This document shows, piece after piece, positions 1 through 4,737 of a DNA stretch of 5,647 nucleotides. Position numbers and translations under genes: made by a program. Under the pieces are notes generated by a model. That model worked only from the letters and a program-made list of their open reading frames with translations, was not told the DNA's origin and made no database searches. The DNA lies in NCBI GenBank assembly GCA_030605265.1, contig JAUWIR010000325.1:1-5647 (forward strand), given 5' to 3'. Positions within the stretch are counted from its first letter, which is position 1; every line of letters begins with the position of its first letter. The stretch comes from Pseudomonadota bacterium. Its GTDB lineage: Bacteria; SZUA-182; DTGQ01.

Positions 1-164
1 ATAAAGGAGAAAATCTATTCTTTGTTTACGTTCCCGATATTAATATCTCCTCCACTGTAATTCAACAAAGAGCTTTAGAAGCAAAATCATTACGGTATTT
101 AGTTCCTCTTGGAGTTGAGCAATTTATAAAAAAATATGGACTCTATTCTAAAGGAGTTTTATGA
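1..164 (+). CDS. nadD: NadD C-terminal fragment (nicotinate-nucleotide adenylyltransferase), 5' end outside window
   Basis: An open frame enters the window (first complete codon at position 3) and runs 53 codons to TGA at 162-164. The residues include DINISSTVIQQR followed by SLRYLVPLGVEQFIKKYGLY. This matches the C-terminal end of bacterial NadD, where the ISSTxIR-type motif contributes to nucleotide and phosphate binding and a closing YLVP..V..YI...GLY helix ends the protein. NadD adenylylates nicotinate mononucleotide to deamido-NAD in the cytoplasm. The next gene, rsfS, starts one base after the stop, and nadD-rsfS adjacency is common in bacteria, which supports the call. The usual ISST-x-I-R arginine appears displaced by a glutamine (STVIQQR), with an arginine one position later. 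The catalytic N-terminal (G/T)xFxPxHxGH region lies outside the window and cannot be checked. Confidence 0.88.
   Translation, partial: KGENLFFVYVPDINISSTVIQQRALEAKSLRYLVPLGVEQFIKKYGLYSKGVL
150..156 (+). promoter_or_regulatory. Ribosome binding site that sets the rsfS start
   Basis: AAAGGAG lies inside the last codons of nadD. Nine bases separate it from the ATG at 166. The longer in-frame ATG at 136 has only an A-rich run with no SD-like sequence before it, so 166 is the better start. Confidence 0.7.
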
Positions 165-165
165 G

Positions 166-555
166 ATGACTGATCCTGTGGCAGAAAAAAAAATCCTAAA
201 AGGGTGTCAGGCCGCACTTGGAAAAAAAGCGACGGATTTGATTGTATTCGATCTTAGGGGCATATCCGCTTTAGCTGATTATTTTCTCATCTGTAGCGCA
301 ACAAATGAAAAACAGGTACAGGCTATTGCTGGTTCCATAGAAACAGCCTTGCTTGAAGATGGTATTAAAATGGACCATAAAGAGGGGTACGAGGAATCAA
401 CCTGGATTTTATTGGATTATGGTGACCTGATAGTGCATATCTTTACGGAAAACAAGCGTCAATACTATGCTCTGGAGCATTTATGGGGAGATGCTCCCCA
501 ACTGGACCTTTCTCCATTAATTAATGGTGAAGAGAAAAAGGAAAAAAATACATAA
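166..555 (+). CDS. rsfS: Ribosome silencing factor RsfS (Iojap/RsfA family)
   Basis: The 129-residue protein is the usual length for RsfS. In this family the protein binds ribosomal protein uL14 (RplN) on the 50S subunit and blocks joining with 30S, lowering translation in stationary phase or starvation. Visible signatures are the ALADYFLICSATN block (about residues 35-47), W80-ILLDYGDLIVHIF-93, and R98-QYYALEHLWGDAP-111, which together make up the diagnostic Iojap/DUF143 core. The C-terminal tail after residue 111 is charged and lysine-rich (EEKKEKN). I chose the ATG at 166 because AAAGGAG sits nine bases upstream and because starting at 136 would overlap nadD by 29 bases without an SD. The gene begins one base after the nadD stop, so the two are likely translated from one message. 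rlmH follows after 29 bases. Confidence 0.93.
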   Translation: MTDPVAEKKILKGCQAALGKKATDLIVFDLRGISALADYFLICSATNEKQVQAIAGSIETALLEDGIKMDHKEGYEESTWILLDYGDLIVHIFTENKRQYYALEHLWGDAPQLDLSPLINGEEKKEKNT

Positions 556-584
556 GCCTTCATTTTATTTAATTTACACTTTAA

Positions 585-1019
585 ATGAAAATCAAGATTA
601 TTTGCCTCGGAAAAACAAAAGAGCCCTACATTGTAGCGGGAATCAATAAATTCCTGCAAAGGATCTCATATTATACAAAAATAAATTTTGTTGAATTAAA
701 GCCGGATAATAATCGAATTTTTACCGACAAAATTAAGAGACTATCTCAAGGATACATAATACTGTTAGATGTCCTTGGTAAGGAACTCAATTCAAAACAA
801 ATAGCTGATTTAATTCAAGAGAAATCGAATTCAGCATACTCTGAAATCACTTTTTTGATTGGTGGGCATAGCGGCTTCCCCAATTTAGCGGAAAATGTTA
901 TTGATCTTCGAATTTCGTTATCTCGATGCACTTTCACTCATCAGATGATTCGACTGCTTTTACTTGAGCAAATATATAGGGCCTATACTATTTTAACAGG
1001 GCACCCGTATCATAAATAA
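585..1019 (+). CDS. rlmH: 23S rRNA (pseudouridine1915-N3)-methyltransferase RlmH
   Basis: This 144-residue protein is slightly shorter than the E. coli enzyme (155). It belongs to the SPOUT (trefoil-knot) methyltransferases. RlmH works as a homodimer on the 70S ribosome and uses S-adenosylmethionine to methylate pseudouridine 1915 in helix 69 of 23S rRNA. Visible family marks are LLDVLGKELNS (60-70), the glycine-rich FLIGGHSGF (90-98) that forms part of the cofactor pocket, and the C-terminal block SLSRCTFTHQMIRLLLLEQ (111-129) continuing to YRA and ending GHPYHK. The intact GHPYH(K/R) end shows a complete C-terminus. There is no recognisable SD before the ATG: the 29-base gap from rsfS is almost all A/T. 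Translation may depend on coupling to rsfS or on low structure. The stop is followed almost at once by the left inverted repeat of the inserted unit. Confidence 0.95.
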   Translation: MKIKIICLGKTKEPYIVAGINKFLQRISYYTKINFVELKPDNNRIFTDKIKRLSQGYIILLDVLGKELNSKQIADLIQEKSNSAYSEITFLIGGHSGFPNLAENVIDLRISLSRCTFTHQMIRLLLLEQIYRAYTILTGHPYHK

Positions 1020-1023
1020 CTAT

Positions 1024-1064
1024 TATGTAATAGTTCACCACGGAGACACTGAGGCACTGAGAAA
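1024..1064 (+). repeat. Left inverted repeat of the GxxExxY unit
   Basis: This 41-base arm pairs with 1383-1428. The outer 12 bases (TATGTAATAGTT) match the reverse complement of 1417-1428 at 11 of 12. The inner 29 bases, beginning CACCACGGAG, match the reverse complement of 1383-1411 at 25 of 29. The right arm carries five extra bases (1412-1416) between the two blocks. The inner block is a near-periodic GGAGACAC/TGAGGCAC/TGAG pattern. The outer end overlaps a small perfect palindrome, CTATTA-TG-TAATAG (1020-1033), immediately after the rlmH stop. Confidence 0.85.
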
Positions 1065-1380
1065 TGATTTTAGAAGAAAAACTTACAAAGTAGATAATTT
1101 GGACAGCGATAGAAGTTCATCGGCATTTAGGCCCTGGTCTATTAGAGTCAGCTTATGAAGAATGTCTTCTTTATAAAGGCATCAAGCTCGACTGTGGATA
1201 TCGGATGGATATTGTGGTTGAAGAAAAGGTTGTTCTTGAAATCAAAGTAGGTGATACAATAACACCAATTCACGAGGCACAATTGTTAACCTATTCAAGA
1301 TTATCGGGATGAAGGTAGGCCTTATTATAAATTTTAATGAGCTTGTTTTAAAAGAGGGAAGCAAGAGGCTTGTCTTTTGA
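1064..1380 (+). pseudogene. GxxExxY-family protein (PD-(D/E)XK nuclease-like), degraded
   Basis: Conceptual translation gives a recognisable GxxExxY protein: IEVHRHLGPG, then GLLESAY (1136-1156, the naming motif), then GYRMDIVVEEKVVLEIK (about 1196-1246), IHEAQLLTYSRLSG, and MKVGLIINFNELVLKEG with end KRLVF. The D...ExK pattern (Asp at 1208, Glu at 1238, Lys at 1244) resembles a PD-(D/E)XK nuclease core; the family's function is not established. Three lesions are seen. An in-frame TAG at 1091-1093 stands where a residue such as Gln is expected. About 19-20 residues are missing around 1169-1174, so that the EECLL segment joins YKGIKLDCGYR directly. One base has been lost at about 1307-1309, giving TGA at 1310-1312, after which the family sequence resumes in another frame from 1309 to TGA at 1378. 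The gene is almost certainly non-functional. Confidence 0.85.
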
Positions 1381-1382
1381 TT

Positions 1383-1428
1383 TTTCTCTGTGTCTCTGTG
1401 CCTCCGTGGTGAGCTGAACTGTTACATA
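1383..1428 (-). repeat. Right inverted repeat of the GxxExxY unit
   Basis: This is the partner of the left arm at 1024-1064. Read on the minus strand it runs TATGTAACAGTT, five extra bases, then CACCACGGAGGCACAGAG and onward. The four mismatches in the inner 29 bases fall at spaced single positions within the GGAG-CAC-GAG periodicity. The arm begins two bases after the pseudogene stop and ends about 45 bases before the comF ATG. Its outer end also overlaps a second small perfect inverted repeat (CATACTTT 1425-1432 with AAAGTATG 1443-1450). Confidence 0.85.
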
Positions 1429-1450
1429 CTTTTTTATTTTTTAAAGTATG
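1425..1450. repeat. Small perfect inverted repeat upstream of comF
   Basis: CATACTTT (1425-1432) and AAAGTATG (1443-1450) are exact reverse complements, separated by ten bases that are nearly all T. It lies between the right arm and comF. It could be an AT-rich hairpin or operator, or simply a relic of the insertion edge. No function can be assigned from sequence. Confidence 0.4.
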
Positions 1451-1473
1451 GTTAGTTGGGGATAAATAGCAGT

Positions 1474-2310
1474 ATGCAAAAAGATAGTATCAGAAGCCTT
1501 GACGTACCTCTAAATAAGAAGTGTGGAGAAAAATTTCAGCCCCAAAATCTCTCTCTAGCTAATCTTTTTAGACTTAGCATATTTGTAAAAACTATTTTTT
1601 TGGGTTTTATTTTCCCGTCAGATTGCCTTATCTGCAAGGACCCTCTGAATTGTTCAAACTCAGGGCTTGTATGTCAATCCTGTTTACTGAATTTACCCTT
1701 TATACAAGGCCCTATCTGTTACAAATGTGGCTCCCCGATTCAGGCTGCCATTGGTAATATCCCGGCTGAAAAATTATGCTGTTCGGATTGTCAAAATAAA
1801 AATTCTTCCTTTCAAGCACGGTCAGTTTTTTATTACGAAGGCATTATCCGGCAGTTAATTCATCATTTTAAATTCCATGGGAAAGTGACCATTGGAAAAA
1901 CATTGGCTAAACAGTTCATTGACTATCAAAAAAAAGAACCCGATTTTTTCTCCACTCATTGCATCATCCCTGTACCTTTAGGGATAAAAAAATTACGCCA
2001 AAGAGAATTTAATCAATCATATATTTTAGCGAAAGTTATTGGTAAATATCTTACTATTCCAGTGTATCCATTCATTTTAAAAAAGATTAAAGAGATTACT
2101 CCTCAAATGAAACTATCTCGAAAGGAAAGAATACAAAATATCCGAGGAGCTTTTACTGTATGCAAAAAAAAGCTGATAGAGGGGAAAGATATTCTTTTGA
2201 TAGATGATGTTTACACTACCGGCGCCACCATTGCCGAATGCAGTAAACTATTATTTCAAAACGGCGCCGGAAGAGTTCACGCTTTGACCCTAGCTAGAAG
2301 TATTTTATAA
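1474..2310 (+). CDS. comF: ComF family protein (zinc ribbon plus phosphoribosyltransferase fold)
   Basis: From the ATG at 1474 this is 278 residues, somewhat longer than typical ComF proteins (about 220-250). Four CxxC-type pairs form the N-terminal zinc-binding region: C51/C54 (CLIC), C67/C70 (CQSC), C82/C85 (CYKCG) and C102 or C103 with C106. A type I phosphoribosyltransferase fold follows: IIPVPLGIKKLRQREFNQ (164-181), TPQMKLSRKERIQNIRGAF (about 211-229) and the PRPP-loop motif LLIDDVYTTGAT (241-252), ending ALTLAR. In competent bacteria ComF aids uptake or handling of single-stranded DNA in the cytoplasm; many non-competent bacteria keep it with unknown role. The first 35 or so residues are not typical of the family. 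A TTG start at 1456 is possible, but neither start has a good SD; a GGGG run lies about 12 bases before 1474. The short gap to gap (34 bases) suggests co-transcription. Confidence 0.88.
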   Translation: MQKDSIRSLDVPLNKKCGEKFQPQNLSLANLFRLSIFVKTIFLGFIFPSDCLICKDPLNCSNSGLVCQSCLLNLPFIQGPICYKCGSPIQAAIGNIPAEKLCCSDCQNKNSSFQARSVFYYEGIIRQLIHHFKFHGKVTIGKTLAKQFIDYQKKEPDFFSTHCIIPVPLGIKKLRQREFNQSYILAKVIGKYLTIPVYPFILKKIKEITPQMKLSRKERIQNIRGAFTVCKKKLIEGKDILLIDDVYTTGATIAECSKLLFQNGAGRVHALTLARSIL

Positions 2311-2344
2311 ATGTAACTTTTAATTATTTTAAGGAGGGGATTTT

Positions 2345-3343
2345 ATGAGCATCAGAGTAGGTATCAACGGATTTGGAAGAATTGGAAGAAATGTTTTTAG
2401 AACTTGTCTTGGAGATGAAAAACTAGAGATAGTAGCCGTTAATGATATCACTGACGCAAAAACCCTGGCTTATCTTCTACAATATGATTCAGTCCATGGG
2501 AAATTAAACGCTCAAGTTGAAGCCGGTAATGGGGTTATTTCGGTAAATGGGAAACAGATCAAAGTGACCTGTGAAAAAGATCCGGCCAATTTACCCTGGG
2601 GGGAATTAAATGTGGATATTGTTGTGGAAGCTACAGGAATTTTTCGAACTCATGAAAAAGCGGAAAAACATATTACTGCCGGCTGTAAAAAGGTCATCAT
2701 TACCGCTCCTGCGGAAAATCCCGATGTGACTATTGTTCTTGGGGTAAATGAAAATATGTATAAACCGGATAGCCACCACATCATTTCCAATGCTTCTTGT
2801 ACTACTAATTGCCTTGCCCCTATAGCCAAAGTATTGGCCGACAATTTCGGATTCAAAAGAGGTATCATGACTACTATTCATTCTTATACCAATGATCAAC
2901 AAATTCTTGATCTCCCTCACAAGGATTTAAGGAGGGCCAGAGCCGCCGCCATTTCTATGATCCCCACTACAACCGGTGCTGCTAAAGCAGTGGGATTAGT
3001 TTTACCCTCCCTAAAAGGAAAACTTGACGGTTTTTCCATTAGAGTGCCTACACCTAACGTTTCAGTAGTAGATTTAGTAGCCGAAGTTGAGAAAAAGGTC
3101 ACTGTTAATCAAATAAACGCAGCTTTAACAGAAGCAGCGGCAGGCCCGATGAAGGGATTTTTAGGGGTTTCAGACGAGCCTTTGGTTTCCTGTGATTTTA
3201 ATGGAAACCCCCTCTCCTCTATTGCTGATCTTCCTTTTACCAAAGTAATCGATGACTCTTTAGTGAAGATATTATCCTGGTACGACAATGAATGGGGATA
3301 TTCCAGTCGTGTCCGAGATTTAATGCTTTATATCTCCGCCTAA
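2345..3343 (+). CDS. gap: Glyceraldehyde-3-phosphate dehydrogenase, NAD-type (type I)
   Basis: The enzyme oxidises and phosphorylates glyceraldehyde 3-phosphate to 1,3-bisphosphoglycerate in cytoplasmic glycolysis. At 332 residues it is full length. The NAD-binding Rossmann motif GINGFGRIGRNVFR is at 6-19, with acidic Asp34 after the second strand. The catalytic segment SNASCTTNC holds Cys152, and His179 is in HSYTNDQ. Leu190-Pro191 within DLPHKDLRRAR and Asp34 are the residue types associated with NAD rather than NADP preference, so a glycolytic GapA-like role is favoured; that preference is inferred. The WYDNEWGYS block is at 312-320. AAGGAGG at 2331-2337 gives a strong ribosome site seven bases before the ATG. 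It follows comF by 34 bases and is separated from pgk by a 192-base repeat-rich gap that could modulate downstream expression. Confidence 0.98.
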   Translation: MSIRVGINGFGRIGRNVFRTCLGDEKLEIVAVNDITDAKTLAYLLQYDSVHGKLNAQVEAGNGVISVNGKQIKVTCEKDPANLPWGELNVDIVVEATGIFRTHEKAEKHITAGCKKVIITAPAENPDVTIVLGVNENMYKPDSHHIISNASCTTNCLAPIAKVLADNFGFKRGIMTTIHSYTNDQQILDLPHKDLRRARAAAISMIPTTTGAAKAVGLVLPSLKGKLDGFSIRVPTPNVSVVDLVAEVEKKVTVNQINAALTEAAAGPMKGFLGVSDEPLVSCDFNGNPLSSIADLPFTKVIDDSLVKILSWYDNEWGYSSRVRDLMLYISA

Positions 3344-3347
3344 AAAA

Positions 3348-3386
3348 ACAGCTAGTAAAGACAGCTGGTAAAGACAGCTGGTAAAG
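3348..3386 (+). repeat. 13-base tandem repeat, three copies
   Basis: The units are ACAGCTAGTAAAG (3348-3360) and ACAGCTGGTAAAG twice (3361-3373, 3374-3386). Copies two and three are identical and copy one differs at one base. A partial fourth unit (ACAGCTG) follows at 3387. The array starts a few bases after the gap stop codon. Confidence 0.9.
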
Positions 3387-3404
3387 ACAGCTGATGAGCA
3401 GATG

Positions 3405-3428
3405 GCTGATAAGCTGATAAGCTGATAA
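3405..3428 (+). repeat. 8-base tandem repeat GCTGATAA, three exact copies
   Basis: GCTGATAA occurs at 3405-3412, 3413-3420 and 3421-3428, and continues into GCTAAAAAAACAGCT. The unit is seven-eighths identical to the reverse complement of the downstream AACAGCTT-type array. Confidence 0.9.
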
Positions 3429-3475
3429 GCTAAAAAAACAGCTCAACAGCTAATCAACTTAACGGCTGTATTTAA

Positions 3476-3499
3476 AACAGCTTAACAGCTTAACAGCTG
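3476..3499 (+). repeat. 8-base tandem repeat AACAGCTT, three copies, inverted relative to the GCTGATAA array
   Basis: The copies are AACAGCTT (3476-3483, 3484-3491) and AACAGCTG (3492-3499). Read in reverse complement the phase is GCTGTTAA, matching GCTGATAA except for one base per unit. The transcript of 3405-3426 could pair with 3476-3497 as a stem of roughly 20 pairs with periodic A-A mismatches. Confidence 0.85.
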
Positions 3500-3513
3500 T
3501 ATTATAAAGCTGT
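3493..3513 (+). other. Short hairpin just upstream of the pgk ribosome site
   Basis: ACAGCT (3493-3498) and AGCTGT (3508-3513) are exact reverse complements around a nine-base AT-rich loop, followed by CTTATTT. It could be a weak stem competing with the longer pairing across the spacer. The stem is too short and the T-run too poor for a confident terminator. Confidence 0.35.
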
Positions 3514-3522
3514 CTTATTTCT

Positions 3523-3528
3523 GGAGGG
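3523..3528 (+). promoter_or_regulatory. Ribosome binding site supporting the TTG start of pgk
   Basis: GGAGGG lies seven bases before the TTG at 3536. This strong site, with the encoded NKLFVDDIDVKNKRVLVRVD immediately after, supports the non-ATG start. Confidence 0.8.
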
Positions 3529-3535
3529 ATAGACA

Positions 3536-4726
3536 TTGAATAAGTTATTTGTTGATGATATTGATGTTAAGAACAAACGTGTTTTAGTGCGCGTGGATTT
3601 TAATGTGCCTTTTGATAGCCTTGGAAAGATTAGTGATGATACGAGAATCCGCGCAGTACTCCCTACGATAAATTATTTGTTGGATGAAGATGCCAAGATC
3701 ATACTCATATCTCATATGGGTAGGCCAAGGGGGAAAAAAGACCCTAAACTTTCTTTAGCCCCTGTGGCTAAGCGTTTGCAAAGACTTCTTCAAAAAGATG
3801 TCCTCTTTATTAAAGATTGTCGAGGGGATGAAGTACAACAAGCTGTGGAGAAAATGCAAAGCGGAGATGTGATTTTACTTGAAAACCTGCGCTTTTATCA
3901 GGAAGAAGAGGCAAATGCAGAAGGATTTTCCAAACAACTGGCATCTTTAGCTGAGGTATTTGTCAACGATGCTTTTGCCACAGCCCATAGGAAACATGCT
4001 TCAAATGTTGGGGTGACCAAATTTCTTATCCCTGCTGCGGGTGGCTTTTTATTAAAAAAAGAGATCACCTACTTTGAAAAAGCCATGGAAAATCCGGTTA
4101 GACCTTTGGTGGCCATCCTGGGTGGCGCCAAAGTTTCAGGGAAAATTGAGGTTTTAAAAAATCTGGTCACCAGGGTTGATAAAATCATCATTGGGGGTGG
4201 AATGGCCTTCACCTTCCTCAAATCACAAGGGTATGAAATTGGAAAATCTCTTGTTGAGGAGAATATGATTGATTTAGCCAGAGAGATCCTTGAGGCTGCC
4301 AAAAAGGAAGGAGTAAAACTTTATTTACCTGTTGATGCAGTTATTGCTGAGGAAGTCAATTCACGAGCGGTTACTAAAATAGTACCGATTCAAGAAATCC
4401 CCCCCAACTGGATGGGATTGGATATAGGGCCGGCCTCTACTACACTCTTTGCTCAGGTTTTGGAAAATGCCAAAACTATCGTCTGGAATGGACCTATGGG
4501 AGTTTTTGAAATTGACGCCTTTAGTCGCGGCACGTTTGCTTTAGTAAATATAGTAGCAAATTCTTATGCCATGACGATTGTTGGTGGTGGTGACACGGAT
4601 GTAGCTGTTCATCGAGTAGGTGAGTCTTACAAAATATCCTATATTTCCACAGGTGGAGGAGCATTCCTTGAGCTATTAGAGGGTAAGGAATTACCGGGAA
4701 TTGCCGCCCTGACATCGAAAAGATAA
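3536..4726 (+). CDS. pgk: Phosphoglycerate kinase
   Basis: Pgk transfers the acyl phosphate of 1,3-bisphosphoglycerate to ADP, making ATP and 3-phosphoglycerate in the cytoplasm. The 396-residue length is standard for a bacterial monofunctional enzyme. Visible substrate-site motifs in the N-terminal domain are VLVRVDFNVP (16-25), ISHMGRPRG (58-66), LLENLRF (114-120) and VNDAFATAHR (143-152). In the nucleotide domain are AILGGAKVSGK (193-203), IIGGGMAFTF (218-227), VWNGPMGVFE (316-325), GGGDTD (350-355) and STGGGAFLELLEGKELPG (371-388). The last is a Ser-to-Phe variant of the commoner GGGAS form. The start is TTG, backed by GGAGGG seven bases before it; no better ATG exists nearby. There is no fusion to TpiA, unlike in some Thermotoga: tpiA follows after 11 bases as a separate gene. 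Confidence 0.98.
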   Translation: MNKLFVDDIDVKNKRVLVRVDFNVPFDSLGKISDDTRIRAVLPTINYLLDEDAKIILISHMGRPRGKKDPKLSLAPVAKRLQRLLQKDVLFIKDCRGDEVQQAVEKMQSGDVILLENLRFYQEEEANAEGFSKQLASLAEVFVNDAFATAHRKHASNVGVTKFLIPAAGGFLLKKEITYFEKAMENPVRPLVAILGGAKVSGKIEVLKNLVTRVDKIIIGGGMAFTFLKSQGYEIGKSLVEENMIDLAREILEAAKKEGVKLYLPVDAVIAEEVNSRAVTKIVPIQEIPPNWMGLDIGPASTTLFAQVLENAKTIVWNGPMGVFEIDAFSRGTFALVNIVANSYAMTIVGGGDTDVAVHRVGESYKISYISTGGGAFLELLEGKELPGIAALTSKR

Positions 4727-4731
4727 AGGAG
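4727..4731 (+). promoter_or_regulatory. tpiA ribosome binding site abutting the pgk stop codon
   Basis: AGGAG begins directly after the pgk TAA (4724-4726), and the extended AAAGGAG overlaps the stop. It sits six bases before the tpiA ATG. This tight join suggests translational coupling of pgk and tpiA. Confidence 0.75.
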
Positions 4732-4737
4732 ACCTTT

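Larger units (their letters stand above)
1024..1428 (+). mobile_element. Putative inverted-repeat-bounded element carrying a dead GxxExxY gene
   Basis: The interval between the two inverted repeat arms holds only the GxxExxY pseudogene, whose ATG overlaps the last base of the left arm and whose stop lies two bases before the right arm. This compact arrangement, arms plus one small gene filling all the space, and its position between two unrelated housekeeping genes suggest insertion as a unit. No transposase is encoded and I found no convincing target-site duplication outside the arms. The unit could be a non-autonomous element or a repeat-associated gene cassette. Mobility is inferred, not shown. 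Confidence 0.45.
3344..3535. other. Noncoding repeat-rich spacer between gap and pgk
   Basis: I see no gene here. The spacer is built almost entirely from variants of AGCTG and its complement CAGCT: a 13-base tandem block, an 8-base tandem block, a central poorly ordered part with ACAGCT and GGCTGT copies, and a second 8-base block close to the reverse complement of the first. It ends with the pgk ribosome site. A TTAACA (3482-3487) and TATAAA (3503-3508), 15 bases apart, resemble a weak promoter ahead of pgk, but the spacing is short and TTAACA is itself part of the repeats, so I do not call it. Confidence 0.8.

Noticed and set aside
136..165. Longer rsfS start at ATG 136
   Set aside because: It overlaps nadD by 29 bases and has no SD-like sequence, whereas ATG 166 has AAAGGAG nine bases upstream and gives a protein of normal RsfS length.
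1091..1093. Amber codon in the GxxExxY gene read as a recoded amino acid
   Set aside because: The same gene also has an internal deletion and a frameshift, and no recoding genes are seen, so simple decay is the better explanation.
1412..1416. Link between the extra five bases (AGCTG, CAGCT on the other strand) in the right arm and the AGCTG repeats of the gap-pgk spacer
   Set aside because: Five bases is too short to argue common origin; it is noted only as a coincidence.
2606..2920. Minus-strand open frames inside gap, pgk and tpiA
   Set aside because: They overlap strongly conserved genes, show no recognisable motifs and are shadows of the coding strand.
3482..3508. Internal promoter for pgk (TTAACA, 15 bases, TATAAA)
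   Set aside because: The spacing is short and the -35 candidate is part of the AACAGCTT tandem repeat, so resemblance by chance is likely.
3344..3520. CRISPR array
   Set aside because: The repeats are 8 and 13 bases long and directly abutting, with no unique spacers and no cas genes nearby.
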